A stretch of 64,000 nt of DNA, from contig OZ024933.1 in the NCBI GenBank assembly GCA_964017235.1, positions 58,882,255-58,946,254 on the forward strand. The letters are read 5' to 3'. The notes beneath the pieces were generated by a model. It ran no database searches, was not told the origin of the DNA, and saw nothing but the letters and a program-made list of their open reading frames with translations. This DNA is from Sabellastarte sp. h YS-2021 (Eukaryota; Annelida; Polychaeta; Sabellida; Sabellidae). Made by a program: the position numbers and the translations under genes. Shown here in pieces: positions 42,801 to 46,271 of the stretch. Each line of letters opens with the position of its first letter. The stretch's first letter is position 1.

Positions 42801-44645
42801 TCGACCCACAGGGTATCTAAGGAATGTACTCTTTGCAATTTAAAAAAAATTTTCCCCTCTCCAAAAATGGCGCCCATTTTGAATTTTCGAATTTTTGCCA
42901 AAAATGGCAAAACACAAATTTGCTTCTGTCTCCTTAACCGTGCGAGATAGAGTGATTTCGTCGAAATTTTCAACCCACAGGGTATCTAAAGAATGTACTC
43001 TTTGCAATTTTCAAAAAATTTTCCCCTCCCCAAAAATGGCGGCCATTTTGAATTTTTGAGTTTTTGCCAAAAATGGCAAAACACAAATTTGCTTCTGTCT
43101 CCTTAACCGTGTGAGATAGAGTGATTTCGTCAAAAATTTCTACCGACAGGGTATTTAAGAAATGTACTCTTAGCAATTTTCAAAAAATTTTCCCTCCCCC
43201 AAAAATGGCGGCCATTTTGAATTTTTGAGTTTTTCCCAAAAATGGCAAAACACAAATTTGCTTCTATCTCCTTAACCGTGTTAGATAGTGCGATTTCGTC
43301 GAAATTTTCGATCCACAGGGTATCTAAGCAATGTACTCTTGGCAATTTTCAAAAATTTTCCTCTTCCCACATATGGCAGCAATTTTGAATTTTCGCCCAA
43401 AATGGAAAAACACAAATTTGCTTAACCGTGCAAAATAGAGTTATTTCGTTGAAATTTTCGACCCATAGGGTATCTAAGAAATGTACTCTTGGCAATTTTC
43501 AAAAAAATTTCCCCTCCCCACATATGGCGGCCATTTTGAATTTTCGAATTTTTGCCCAAAAATGGCAAAACACAAAATTGCTTCTGTCTCCTTAACCGTG
43601 CGAGATAGAGTGATTTCGTCAAAATTTTCGACCCACAGGGTATCTAAGAAATGTATTCTTGGCAATTTTCAAAAAATTTTCCCCTCCCCACATATGGCGG
43701 CCATTTTGAATTTTCGAATTTTTGCCCAAAATGGAAAAACACAAATTTGCTTCTATCTCCTTAACCGTGCAAAATAGAGTTATTTCGTTGAAATTTTTGA
43801 CCCATAGGGTATCTAAGAAATGTACTCTTGGTAATTTTCAAAAAAATTTCCCCTCCCCACATATGGCGGCCATTTTGAATTTTCGAATTTTTGCCCAAAA
43901 TGGAAAAACACAAATTTGCTTCTATCTCTTTAACCGTGCAAAATAGAGTTATTTCGTTGAAATTTTCGACCCATAGGGTATCTAAGAAATGTACTCTTGG
44001 CAATTTTCAAAAAATTTTCCCCTCCCCACATATGGCGGCCATTTTGAATTTTCGAATTTTTGCCCAAAATGGAAAAACACAAATTTGCTTCTATCTCCTT
44101 AACCATGCAAAATAGAGTTATTTCATTGAAATTTTCGACCCATAGGGTATCTAAGAAATGTACTCTTGGTAATTTTCAAAAAATTTCCTCTTCCCAAAAA
44201 TGGCGGCCATTTTGAATTTTCAAATTTTTGCCAAAAATAGAAAAACAGAAATTTGCTTCTATCTTCTTAACCGTGCAAGATAGAGTGACTTCGTCAAAAT
44301 TTTCGACCCAACCAATGCGAAAAGGCATGAAGCTGAAATCATTGATATATTTTACAAATGAAACAGGGTCTTGTAAGACTACTGTACAATTTTAGCAAAA
44401 GGTTCATGGGGTGAACATTACACATGATAATGTGTGTTTTTCTATGCTATCCTGTTTCTATTCATATGTCGCAGCTACTATCAACAGGGCATCCTATTTC
44501 TAGTTTCAGATATCCTCATGATGAATTGTCTGAATCTGATACAAGATCTCACAGAGAGATTTACGACAGCCGCCACATGAAATATGGAAATCCGTATTAT
44601 CGATATGCCTCTTCATTTGGGAAGCATTTCCCATACAGGTTCTAA
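839..44645 (+). CDS. Sushi-repeat type I transmembrane protein gene (14 exons, 5' end missing)
   Basis: Overview of one spliced gene. I see 14 exons with AG/GT borders whose phases fit throughout: phase 1 up to 29408, then 1-2, 2-1, 1-1, 1-1, 1-2 and a terminal exon entered in phase 2. After the two leading bases the exons sum to exactly 675 codons including the stop. The product has seven sushi domains, a module of about 120 residues that I do not recognise, one Ephrin-rec-like (GCC2/GCC3) module, a transmembrane helix and a 44-residue cytoplasmic tail. No start codon or signal peptide is present, so the gene begins left of the window. Sushi plus Ephrin-rec-like modules are known from SVEP1-type surface and matrix proteins. 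A role in adhesion or recognition is inference. Both DIRS elements and most other repeats lie in its introns, in either orientation. Confidence 0.85.
898..1530. other. Intron 1 left part with a palindromic repeat remnant
   Basis: Intron sequence. From about 1000 to 1440 there are degraded pieces of the palindromic repeat family built on 'ATTCA..AAAAGGCTTAAGTC' and 'AGACTTAAATTTGAGACTT'. No gene is seen. Confidence 0.4.
1530..3649. mobile_element. TIR-bounded element carrying ~310-bp internal tandem repeats
   Basis: The ends are perfect 13-bp inverted repeats: TTATCTCCCGCCT at 1530-1542 and its complement at 3637-3649. The left end forms a hairpin (CTCCCGCCTGCGGCC and GGCCGAGGTTGGGAG around a 3-nt loop), followed by a TCCGTCCATCCGTC run. 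The interior consists of tandem copies of a unit of about 310 bp. Each unit starts near CACGTTTTTGCATAAACC (1610, 1912, 2233, and degenerate ones later) and contains two AAAATGGCCGCCAT motifs. The right part (2970-3640) is more diverged. No transposase is seen, so it is non-autonomous. Confidence 0.7.
3650..4192. other. Intron sequence without recognised content
   Basis: No coding signal or clear repeat structure was seen between the two flanking mobile elements. Confidence 0.4.
4193..4616. mobile_element. MITE with TAGGGTGTATC ends
   Basis: About 424 bp with imperfect terminal inverted repeats (TAGGGTGTATCTA on the left, complement of CAGGGTGTATCCA on the right; 11 of 13 match). Sub-repeats of GAAAAGTCATGGAA type occur at both ends. 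The T/CAGGG start resembles hAT-type ends, but I see no matching 8-bp target duplication, so the class is open. The 81-residue open frame inside is not convincing. Confidence 0.5.
4617..5167. other. AT-rich intron end
   Basis: AT-rich sequence before the second half of sushi domain 1. Nothing recognised. Confidence 0.4.
5168..5287 (+). CDS. Sushi domain 1, C-terminal half exon
   Basis: The acceptor is ACATAG and the donor GTGAGT, phase 1-1, 120 nt. The translation has the sushi core: FGSEVIYQC (Cys 2), then a GxC (Cys 3), then W...PPSCE (Trp and Cys 4). Joined to the 839-898 exon it gives one four-cysteine CCP domain of about 60 residues. An Asn-Gly-Thr sequon (NGT) lies just before Cys 3, consistent with an extracellular glycoprotein. 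Confidence 0.85.
5856..5885 (+). repeat. DIRS copy 1 left inverted terminal repeat
   Basis: Begins CGCTACAATAGCTTACCATG. It matches 28 of 30 bases of the reverse complement of 12919-12948. Confidence 0.8.
6070..6671 (+). pseudogene. LINE 3' fragment (reverse transcriptase C-terminus and tail)
   Basis: Reading + strand frames gives the typical end of a non-LTR retrotransposon RT ORF: SRLDYCNSLLYGISK, LQKIQNALCRIVFRL, KLHWLPITYRILFKY, then a distal PIEWNRLPQSVRSQQ and LKTYLFRLAY before the stop. At least one in-frame stop occurs just before the LHWLP motif. It ends with GCGCTATATAAATG and a short (TTCTA)n tail, as in L2/CR1-like LINE 3' ends. It sits between the left DIRS end and the DIRS coding region, so it is either an insertion into DIRS or part of a rearranged junction. 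Confidence 0.75.
6855..9540 (+). pseudogene. DIRS copy 1 gag-like region (broken)
   Basis: An ATG at 6855 opens a frame with a cysteine/histidine cluster (KCHHFCHSFDTHNFCPTC, then CNIC) that looks like a zinc-binding head. It stops at 7020-7022 because about 65 nt present in copy 2 are missing. Downstream frames hold LESAADHL, a coiled-coil-like Leu/Gln stretch (LQQKIESKLEQSLGSRLDIQ), and a conserved part with STAKWYKVGQPCYEDK. A MITE at 7866-8506 splits the frame. The end is Gly/Arg/Ser-rich (RGPHNKKRGSYRKRPYGG), suiting a nucleic-acid-binding gag C-terminus. The assignment to gag rests on position before RT. Confidence 0.7.
7866..8506. mobile_element. 641-bp MITE inserted in DIRS gag, 22-bp perfect TIRs, ATT target duplication
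   Basis: The left end (7866-7887) starts AGAGAGTTTGCGAACAACG and is the exact reverse complement of 8485-8506. ATT flanks both sides (7863-7865 and 8507-8509). Removing the element plus one ATT restores the gag reading REVALSDIPSQ, as in copy 2, so the boundaries are certain to the base. Inside is a perfect short palindrome near 7989-8008 (TACGTGGCAAA...TTTGCCACGTA). There is no transposase. A 3-bp duplication occurs in PIF/Harbinger and CACTA groups, but ATT is not the usual Harbinger TWA. Confidence 0.88.
9540..10915 (+). pseudogene. DIRS copy 1 reverse transcriptase and RNase H (broken)
   Basis: The RT shows GFYSHRFLVPKPHQRWRPVI, DLSRLN, a palm segment with LSINLSDAYLHIPIHP, LPFGLATAPQVF, and the catalytic YLDDW box (KLHQYLDDWLIRSQ). 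A TAA near 10204 interrupts it, and the frame then continues into RNase H: INVLELKAVSLALRKF, VAMDNSAVVAYINKQGGTHS, then HIPGCLNVMADFL. A TGA at about 10843 replaces the Trp codon kept in copy 2. YLDDW plus this RNase H layout is that of DIRS/Gypsy-related elements. The reaction would be copying of the element RNA to DNA. It is not functional as it stands. Confidence 0.85.
11380..12395 (+). pseudogene. DIRS copy 1 tyrosine recombinase (broken)
   Basis: The N-terminal core-binding part reads SSTRTIYKSKWALFEKWCRE and RPSTIDGYRTAIVDTL. The catalytic part reads LLALASGKRRSEIHTW (Arg I), VKAHDIRAFAASKAF (H-x-x-R) and QACHWNAHNTFTNFYLKD (H/W plus the nucleophilic Tyr). These are the R...HxxR...H/W...Y residues of tyrosine recombinases, which integrate DIRS circles without target duplications. 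A deletion near 11613 (about 30 nt shorter than copy 2) and a TGA at about 12035 break the frame. Confidence 0.82.
12919..12948 (-). repeat. DIRS copy 1 right inverted terminal repeat
   Basis: Inverse of 5856-5885 with two mismatches. A further inverted copy of its TCAGTCCCACGTGGTAAGCT part follows at about 12998-13020, so the right end is itself palindromic. Complementary end pieces are expected of DIRS elements, which replicate through a circular intermediate. Confidence 0.75.
13215..13665. repeat. Minisatellite, unit about 66 bp
   Basis: About seven degenerate copies of a unit with GAAATTACCTGGTGCTCA, ACAAGACAAAATCCCATTA and GTGTCTCTGTCTTAAT. The array ends about 70 bp before the acceptor of sushi exon 2. 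Confidence 0.75.
13733..13903 (+). CDS. Sushi domain 2 exon
   Basis: A complete CCP domain on one phase 1-1 exon of 171 nt, with acceptor TACTTCCAG and donor GTAAGT. The four cysteines read IIC, SYEC, NITC and VPRC, with the tryptophan in GTWDYN between Cys 3 and Cys 4. The exon follows an 8.4-kb intron that carries the first DIRS element and a minisatellite. NIT and NGT are N-glycosylation sequons. Confidence 0.9.
14617..14796 (+). CDS. Sushi domain 3 exon
   Basis: A 180-nt phase 1-1 exon with acceptor TGTGTTCAG and donor GTGAGT. It encodes a full CCP domain: ISCGSPG, then a long loop with an NGT sequon, TYQC, SVTC, DGSWSG and LEC. This is the most canonical sushi domain of the set. The intron before it is only 713 bp, the shortest one between sushi exons. 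Confidence 0.92.
14797..15867. other. Intron sequence, mostly without recognised content
   Basis: AT-rich. A fragment of the palindromic family lies near 15490-15560 (GGTCTCAGGCTCAAAGCTAAGAC). It resumes at about 15780-15840 and, after the SINE, at 16110-16170. Confidence 0.4.
15868..16100 (+). mobile_element. tRNA-derived SINE, with target duplication
   Basis: The head resembles a tRNA gene: box A-like GCAGAGTGGTAACACTC and box B-like GGGTTCGGTTCCCG. A conserved body follows (AAGCTGGTAGTTGCTTGACG, CAACTGTATGTACTGGTTTC, CAGTGTTGAAAGTGATATAA) and an (AAAT)n tail. Flanking TTGCACCAGTGG (15856-15867) and TTGCACCCAGTGG (16101-16113) form a target duplication with one indel. Confidence 0.85.
16255..16985. 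mobile_element. Foldback-type element with GCCCATCAG iterated ends (oldest copy)
   Basis: The left arm (16262-16375) repeats GCCCATCAGGAA-type words. The right arm (16880-16980) carries the inverse, CTGATGGGCAAAGTAC-type words, and ends at GGTGTACATTC. The interior is AT-rich, with no transposase. Same family as 25470-26368 and 63282-63728. Confidence 0.7.
16986..18214. other. AT-rich intron sequence
   Basis: No gene, RNA or ordered repeat recognised. Confidence 0.4.
18215..18597. mobile_element. Foldback-type element with GGCCTCCTNGAAAAT iterated ends
   Basis: The left arm (18222-18320) has about five copies of a 15-16-bp word, GGCCTCCTAGAAAATT. The right arm (18505-18595) has the inverse, e.g. 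AAGGAGGCCAATTTTCTAGG. The AT-rich centre is about 180 bp. Non-autonomous. Confidence 0.65.
18598..19715. other. Intron sequence without recognised content
   Basis: No coding or repeat signal that I can support. Confidence 0.4.
19716..20117. mobile_element. 402-bp MITE with TA flanks
   Basis: Ends CCGTATTTATTCGTATGAA (left) and the near-complement TTTGTATGAATAAATACGG (right), flanked by TA at 19714-19715 and 20118-20119. This fits Tc1/mariner-type target duplication. It ends 44 bp before sushi exon 4. Confidence 0.75.
20162..20347 (+). CDS. Sushi domain 4 exon
   Basis: A 186-nt phase 1-1 exon with acceptor TTGGTTTTCAG and donor GTAGGT. The translation runs VNCGSPPVNG, TYSCQEGYKF, NKC, GAWLIS and PDCE, so all four cysteines and the tryptophan are present. 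A 402-bp MITE with TA flanks ends only 44 bp before the exon, so the branch point is squeezed between the transposon and the acceptor. Confidence 0.92.
20495..20765 (+). repeat. Hairpin-headed dispersed repeat (AGGAGGTTATG family), fragment
   Basis: Starts with the short hairpin GCCTCTGCCATTTGGAGG, then TTATGTTTGTGG and a TTTGTTTGTCTGTGTTTG run, then GATCTTTATGAAATTTT. Related copies at 38727 and 50219. Confidence 0.6.
20798..21598. mobile_element. Palindromic MITE (GATTCACAAAAGGTCTTAAG family) with an inserted LINE tail
   Basis: The left arm begins GGATTCACAAAAGGTTTTAA and the right arm ends AAGACCTTTTGTGAATCCCG. The arms are roughly 150 bp and carry alternating CTTAAG/AAGTC words. At 20985-21110 a short LINE-like 3' end with GGCGCTTTATAAGTG and a (CTTA)n tail is inserted. 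The AT-rich core (21135-21480) recurs at 29555-29890. Confidence 0.7.
22046..22219 (+). CDS. Sushi domain 5 exon
   Basis: A 174-nt phase 1-1 exon, acceptor TAACAG, donor GTATGC. It encodes MDCGDPDI, TYKCNEGYLP, YYCNASETW and VPVCE. All four cysteines and the tryptophan are seen, plus NAS and NGT sequons near the C-terminal end. The intron downstream contains the nested hAT-like element and a GCCCATCA foldback element. Confidence 0.9.
22235..22352. mobile_element. Small hairpin repeat, same palindromic family
   Basis: The arms CGTATTCACCAAAAGTCTTA and TAAGACCTTTGGTGAATAC face each other over about 80 bp. Starts 15 bp after the sushi 5 donor. Confidence 0.6.
22353..23109. other. Intron sequence with short palindromes
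   Basis: Contains CGCGAAAGCTTCGCG (about 22370) and inverted CCGTCA/TGACGG words up to 22560. Otherwise nothing recognised. Confidence 0.4.
23118..25434. mobile_element. hAT-like element, 2317 bp, with perfect 8-bp target duplication
   Basis: CAATCAAC occurs directly outside both ends (23110-23117 and 25435-25442). The ends are CAGGGTTGGGGT and its complement ACCCCAACCCTG. CAGGG termini plus an 8-bp duplication are the hallmark of hAT transposons. The subterminal regions (to 23290 and from 25290) are packed with GTACTTAAGTAC-type palindromes in inverted order. No transposase is visible. A second foldback element is nested at about 23824-24970. Confidence 0.9.
23824..24970. mobile_element. 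Foldback-type element with GGACAAAAAGAAACC iterated ends, nested in the hAT-like element
   Basis: The left arm (23826-23930) has five to six copies of GGACAAAAAGAAACC. The right arm (24875-24968) has the inverse GGTTTCTTTTTGTCC words. Inside, near 24090-24135, a third word repeats three times (GTCCGAAACGTCCTA), perhaps one arm of yet another element. The long stretch between has no coding signal. Confidence 0.72.
25470..26368. mobile_element. Foldback-type element with GCCCATCAG iterated ends
   Basis: The left arm (25473-25567) and right arm (26245-26368) are about 100-bp inverted repeats made of GCCCATCAGGAAAATT-like words, ending CTGTACACC. The right end lies 139 bp before sushi exon 6. 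The open frames in the arms are by-products of the iteration, not genes. Confidence 0.78.
26508..26678 (+). CDS. Sushi domain 6 exon
   Basis: A 171-nt phase 1-1 exon, acceptor TTTCACAG, donor GTGAGT. It encodes VNCSKIVEQI, QYSCNNGYNLNG, LTC, GNWSAP and VPTCD. The last bases of the exon and its splice donor recur as a degenerate minisatellite across the following intron, which gives several donor-like decoys (see 26655-28400). Confidence 0.92.
26655..28400. repeat. Degenerate minisatellite derived from the sushi 6 exon end and its splice donor
   Basis: The word AGTGCACCTGTACCTACATG plus GTGAGTATTGTAA-like sequence covers the exon end and donor. It recurs at 26693, about 27271, 27540-27710 and 28100-28400 with growing divergence. 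It is interrupted by unrelated DNA at about 26760-27250, a SINE (27303-27539) and further sequence. Confidence 0.6.
27303..27539 (+). mobile_element. tRNA-derived SINE
   Basis: Head TGTAGTGGTTAGAGTGC (box A) and CGGTTCGAATCTTGGG (box B); body with AAGTTGGTAGTTACTTGC and GACCAACTATAGTATGCACT; tail AACAAATAAAT. Flanked by a 13-bp direct repeat CCTGTGTATGTGA (27290-27302 and 27540-27552). Confidence 0.85.
28593..28830. mobile_element. Two adjacent palindromic repeats of the ATTCACAAAAG family
   Basis: The first hairpin has arms GGACCGTATTCACAAAAG and CTTTTATGAATACGGCCC. The second, directly after it, has arms GGCCATATTCACAAAAGGTC and GACCTTTGGAGAATATGGCC. Each is 110-130 bp. Confidence 0.7.
29232..29408 (+). 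CDS. Sushi domain 7 exon
   Basis: A 177-nt phase 1-1 exon, acceptor TTTACAG, donor GTGAGA. It encodes VDCGQVSTT, TYTCNNGYLLNG, a CTC pair, GTWSDT and PPTC. It carries one extra cysteine (two in the CTC stretch where most domains have one). It is the last sushi domain before the unrecognised module. Confidence 0.92.
29546..30003. mobile_element. Palindromic MITE, left-truncated copy
   Basis: The core matches 21135-21480 (e.g. ACTTCCTATAAAAGTAATTT) and it ends AAGACCTTTTTGAGAATCCT. The left arm is missing. Another degraded arm follows to about 30110. Confidence 0.6.
30178..30270 (+). repeat. Intronic duplication, unit 1
   Basis: About 93 bp ending at the acceptor region of the 30279 exon. It recurs with few changes at about 31168-31258 (shared TGCCTGTATTGTTTTTCTTT). 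Confidence 0.7.
30279..30465 (+). CDS. Exon of an unrecognised extracellular module (first half)
   Basis: A 187-nt exon entered in phase 1 and left in phase 2, with acceptor TTCCATTCAG and donor GTAATC. The translation begins LNEVRVLTTVTTSLDC and continues as an alpha-helix-like, Leu/Ala-rich stretch with an NET sequon (FNETIVILGLR). One cysteine is present (SLDC), likely paired with the CNS cysteine that opens the next exon. I do not recognise the fold. It sits where other sushi proteins have a spacer before the Ephrin-rec-like module. The open frame, fitting phases and sequons make it a real exon. Confidence 0.72.
30740..30935. repeat. Palindromic family fragment
   Basis: Begins GGGCCCATATTCACGAAAGG and contains alternating CTTAGGC/GCCTTAGC words. 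Degraded. Confidence 0.5.
31168..31258 (+). repeat. Intronic duplication, unit 2
   Basis: Direct repeat of 30178-30270 on the other side of the 30279 exon. Immediately downstream (31260-31305) is an inverted copy of 29695-29750. Confidence 0.7.
31579..32750 (+). pseudogene. DIRS copy 2 gag-like region (broken)
   Basis: The ATG at 31579 opens the same Cys/His-rich head as in copy 1 (KCHHFCHAFDTHNYCPT). It shifts frame before GKGDDPCVTFISPCDICASF, where the longer linker RKRYVKKPDKKSDKKDQELD is kept. A coiled-coil-like stretch follows (LQQKLETKLEKSLGSRLD). A TAG at about 32173 ends that frame, and a Ser-rich segment is shortened. The part REVALSDIPSQ shows the uninterrupted target of the MITE found in copy 1. 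The conserved STAKWYKVGQPCYEDK is present. Confidence 0.7.
32755..33500 (+). pseudogene. DIRS copy 2 RNase H region fused to gag
   Basis: Reads INVLELKPVSLALRNF, VAMDNSTVVGYINKQGGTHS and CHRYHITLKARHIPGCLDV, then ADLLSRSNQVQSTEWSLHP. The frame is open from about 32677 to 33996, better kept than in copy 1. No RT palm precedes it, because the deletion joins gag directly to the end of the RT connection domain. It cannot copy itself. Confidence 0.8.
33880..34875 (+). pseudogene. DIRS copy 2 tyrosine recombinase (broken)
   Basis: The core-binding part (SSTRTIYKSKWALFEKWCRE) and Arg I (LALASGKRHSKIHAW) are present; the usual Glu after Arg I is Lys here. About 40 nt are missing near 34484 relative to copy 1. 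HDIRAFAASKAF is kept, but a CAA to TAA change (34739-34741) puts a stop just before the H/W motif. An 18-G tract (34901-34918) lies shortly after, where copy 1 has five Gs. Confidence 0.8.
35748..35929 (+). CDS. Exon of an unrecognised extracellular module (second half)
   Basis: A 182-nt exon, acceptor TTTTTTTTGTAG, donor GTAGAT, phase 2 to 1. The split codon AG/T gives Ser, followed by CNSPLQFLLEVV, TTETISTVEQML, SLTNLTTTSVQL, and a beta-rich end with NTLNIGFTNVNP. The intron before it is 5.3 kb long and holds the RT-less DIRS copy, whose end lies about 80 bp upstream of the acceptor. The acidic, threonine-rich helix-then-strand pattern is loosely SEA-like, but I cannot name the domain. Confidence 0.72.
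36271..36500 (+). mobile_element. tRNA-derived SINE
   Basis: Box A-like GGCGCAGTGGTAACACAC, degraded box B (GCAGCTCAGAGCCC), body AAGTTGGTAGTTGTTG and CAACTGTATGCACTGGTTTC, tail AAATAAATAAA. No clear target duplication seen. Confidence 0.75.
36515..36965 (+). repeat. Tandem repeat family 'GGGCTATATCTCAGAAACC', fragment 1
   Basis: About three degenerate units of about 125 bp (TTGGTTAGGGGGTGTAGG, TGTGACCTTGATTTG). It ends with the tail ATATCTCATGGTGTCAAAAA... CTATTTCCCCAGGCTATG shared with 31318 and 47604. Confidence 0.65.
37129..37212 (+). CDS. Ephrin-rec-like / GCC2-GCC3 module, first exon
   Basis: An 84-nt phase 1-1 exon with acceptor TCTTTTCAG and donor GTAAGT. It encodes KLCGQGYFTN, then DCVPCPRNTYQPTG. 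The pattern C-x2-G-x-(Y/F)...C-x2-CP-x2-TYQ is that of Ephrin-rec-like (GCC2/GCC3) modules, known from SVEP1, SCUBE and related proteins. The exon encodes the first half and the 40258 exon completes it. Confidence 0.85.
37790..38240 (+). repeat. Tandem repeat family 'GGGCTATATCTCAGAAACC', fragment 2
   Basis: Starts with a decayed hairpin TATCCCACAGCCTTTTAAAA and has about three units, ending at a run of ten Gs (about 38231). Same family as 46272-47060 and, reversed, 57490-58480. Confidence 0.65.
38241..38726. other. Intron sequence without recognised content
   Basis: No coding or repeat signal identified. Confidence 0.4.
38727..39070 (+). repeat. Hairpin-headed dispersed repeat (AGGAGGTTATG family)
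   Basis: Hairpin TTACCTCCACCAAGAGGGTA, then TATGTTTTTTGGTGTGTTGG, a GTCTGTCTG run, and GAACCTTTCTGAATTTTTTC. It ends near GGGAAAGGTCCGGATC. Confidence 0.65.
39071..39776. other. Intron sequence
   Basis: Short repeats of TAAATATGC(A/G)TATTTAC at 39110-39220. Nothing else recognised. Confidence 0.4.
39777..40180. mobile_element. Palindromic repeat with CTTAAACTCA/TGAGTTT words
   Basis: The left arm starts GCCAGTTTTTACAAAGATTC and the right arm ends TTTTAGAATCTTTGTAAATG. The inner parts repeat AAACTCATAAACTC-like words. It ends about 77 bp before the 40258 exon. Confidence 0.55.
40258..40350 (+). CDS. Ephrin-rec-like / GCC2-GCC3 module, second exon
   Basis: A 93-nt phase 1-1 exon, acceptor CTATTTTTAG, donor GTATGT. 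It encodes VQELCLDCPLDYTTKGEAT and then NEVCQSP, giving the C-x2-CP...TT-x-GA...C second half of the module. Together with the preceding exon this makes six cysteines, as expected for one complete module next to the membrane. Confidence 0.85.
40351..41071. other. Intron sequence without recognised content
   Basis: No repeat or coding signal that I can support. Confidence 0.4.
41072..41177 (+). CDS. Transmembrane exon
   Basis: A 106-nt exon, phase 1 to 2, acceptor TTTTACAG, donor GTATGT. After a short EKTSAKT stalk it encodes a hydrophobic helix, LGLAIGVPVGVLLLLFICII, followed by LYCVVRKP. The basic RK on the C-terminal side is a stop-transfer signal. A single-pass type I topology follows, with the sushi domains outside. 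The GVPVGVLLLL pattern is typical of receptor membrane spans. Confidence 0.88.
41820..41838 (+). repeat. Poly-G tract of about 20 bases
   Basis: An uninterrupted G run starting at about 41819; a second run of nine lies at about 41896. Confidence 0.85.
42022..44320 (+). repeat. Hairpin-headed tandem array, unit about 169 bp (11 or so copies)
   Basis: Starts with the hairpin TATGTCCACCCC...GGGGTGGACATA (42022-42050) and a CCGCTGTCCGGCGTC run. Two degenerate units of another sequence follow (42080-42400). Then come about 11 units with ATCTCCTTAACCGTGCGAGA, TCGTCGAAATTTTCGACCCA, GGGTATCTAAGAAATGTACT and AATGGCGGCCATTTTGAATT (42405-44310). The open frames of 60-140 residues on both strands repeat with the unit and are not genes. 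It lies in the last intron of the sushi gene. Confidence 0.8.
44510..44645 (+). CDS. Terminal exon: tyrosine-rich cytoplasmic tail and stop
   Basis: A 136-nt exon entered in phase 2 after ATTTCTAGTTTCAG; the split codon AG/A gives Arg. It encodes 45 codons including TAA. The tail is polar and contains seven tyrosines (for example REIYDSRHMKYGNPYYRYAS) and ends KHFPYRF. The tyrosines could be phosphorylation or endocytic sites (inference). The preceding intron of 3.3 kb carries the 170-bp tandem array. A possible poly(A) signal lies far downstream at 45741. Confidence 0.82.
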
Positions 44646-46271
44646 AAACTATGGTATAACAAGTAATTGTGATTTGATTTTGCCAAAGATTGGCAATCGG
44701 ATAAAGTGTGAATTAATTATGTTTTAATTAAATTTCAAATTAATTTAGTTTATTTTCTTCAGAATTGTTTTTCTAAAGTTATATGTAATTATGTTTGAGA
44801 ACACTGCTACAAAGTCAGTTATTTAGTATATATAATTTTGTGTGACTGTACATATGTTACCATTTAAAGTTATGTATCGTCTCTTTGTGTATATATTTCA
44901 TTTGAAATTTATCTATCGCTTTGTATACATGCTTTCATTGAAAGTTATCCCTCACTATCATTATATCATGTCACTTTGTGTGTATACATGTTTCAATGGA
45001 AAGTTATATTATTATATCACTTTCATAAAATACATGTTTTAGTTGAAAGTTATGTGTCACTTTGCTTGTACAGATGTTTTCATTGAAACTTATATGTTCC
45101 TCATGGGTACAAGTATCCATTGAAATTAATGTGTCACTACGTATATGCTTCCATAAAAAGTTATATAATTATCAAGTTTCCACTGAAGGTTATATATCAC
45201 TTTGAGAAACCCTCTGTGTTTAAATAATGGTTAGCAACTTTGACATTTTTAATCACAAGGCTCTCAAGTCTGTGGTCTTGGGTTTGAATCCAGCTTATGG
45301 AAACATGTAGGAAACAATGAGAATACTAGTATGGCCCAATAGTTGTTAGCAGTTGAAAAGGATTTTAAAATCCAACTTTGACATGTAGATTTTACTATAC
45401 ATATAACTGATAAAATGAGGATGATGGACAATGATGTAGAAAATTTGAAATATTTGTGTACATCAGTATATCCTGTATAGATATTAAACTTTCTTTCCAA
45501 TCAGGTCACTAGTGTCACAGTTTGTCTTTATGTGATAGTTATAACAAATTAAATGTAACAGGTTTTTGTATTTAAATATACTGAACTGCAAATCAATTTC
45601 AGTTGGGTGAATGTAATTGAATGTGGAGTGACATTTTTTTTAAACATGTACGTTTGTAATGTTATTTTTTTTTCTCTAACAGGATTTTACAAGTGATTGT
45701 ACAAATATTATAGTGTTTTGATAATATTTACAACTAATATAATAAAATAATAAATGTTTAAAAAACACTTGGTCTAGAGATCTATTATTTAATGAGTAGA
45801 CATTTTAAGTGATACAGTGTTAACCTAGGACTGGCCCGTAAATATTTAGACAAGGCAGGTGTATATACAGATAATAAAAGTGGTGAGAAAGGAACTACAT
45901 AAAAATTATTGAACTGGTAACATATGGCAGATTTAACTACCAGCTAGTAATTACAAATGACAGAGTGCAGAATCTTTCAATTTTCTGTTGCACTATTCTG
46001 AGATATACGCCAGCAGACATCCATTACAATATCATAGTGTTTCAAAATATTTCTTACAAACCTGTTTAAACCCAATCTAGCTAAATTACGAACATTTTGA
46101 GTCTTCCCTTTATTAAAAACTGTGTATTTGGCAAAAAGTTGAACTGATCTCATTCCATTTCTTCATAAACTCTACTGGTTCCTTTGGGGTCCCTTTTGAG
46201 ACACAAATATATATTTTTTAGTTATTTTGTTAAGTTGTGATAACAAGATGTTGTGATCATGATGTAGTTTT
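44646..46271. other. 3' flank of the sushi gene
   Basis: AT-rich. GAAAGTTAT-type words recur every 50-70 bp from 44860 to 45200. A possible SINE head piece with box B-like GGGTTTGAATCCAGC is at about 45279. No gene seen. Confidence 0.4.
45741..45746 (+). promoter_or_regulatory. Possible polyadenylation signal of the sushi gene
   Basis: AATAAA within AATAAAATAATAAA, 1.1 kb after the stop codon. The sequence between (44646-45740) is AT-rich, with loosely repeated GAAAGTTAT motifs, and has no coding signal. I infer that it is the 3' UTR; an earlier cleavage site is possible. Confidence 0.3.

Noticed and set aside
42258..44115. Many overlapping open frames of 60-140 residues on both strands
   Set aside because: They recur with the 169-bp unit of the tandem array, on both strands, and show only repeat-encoded peptides. 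They reflect lack of stops in the unit, not genes.
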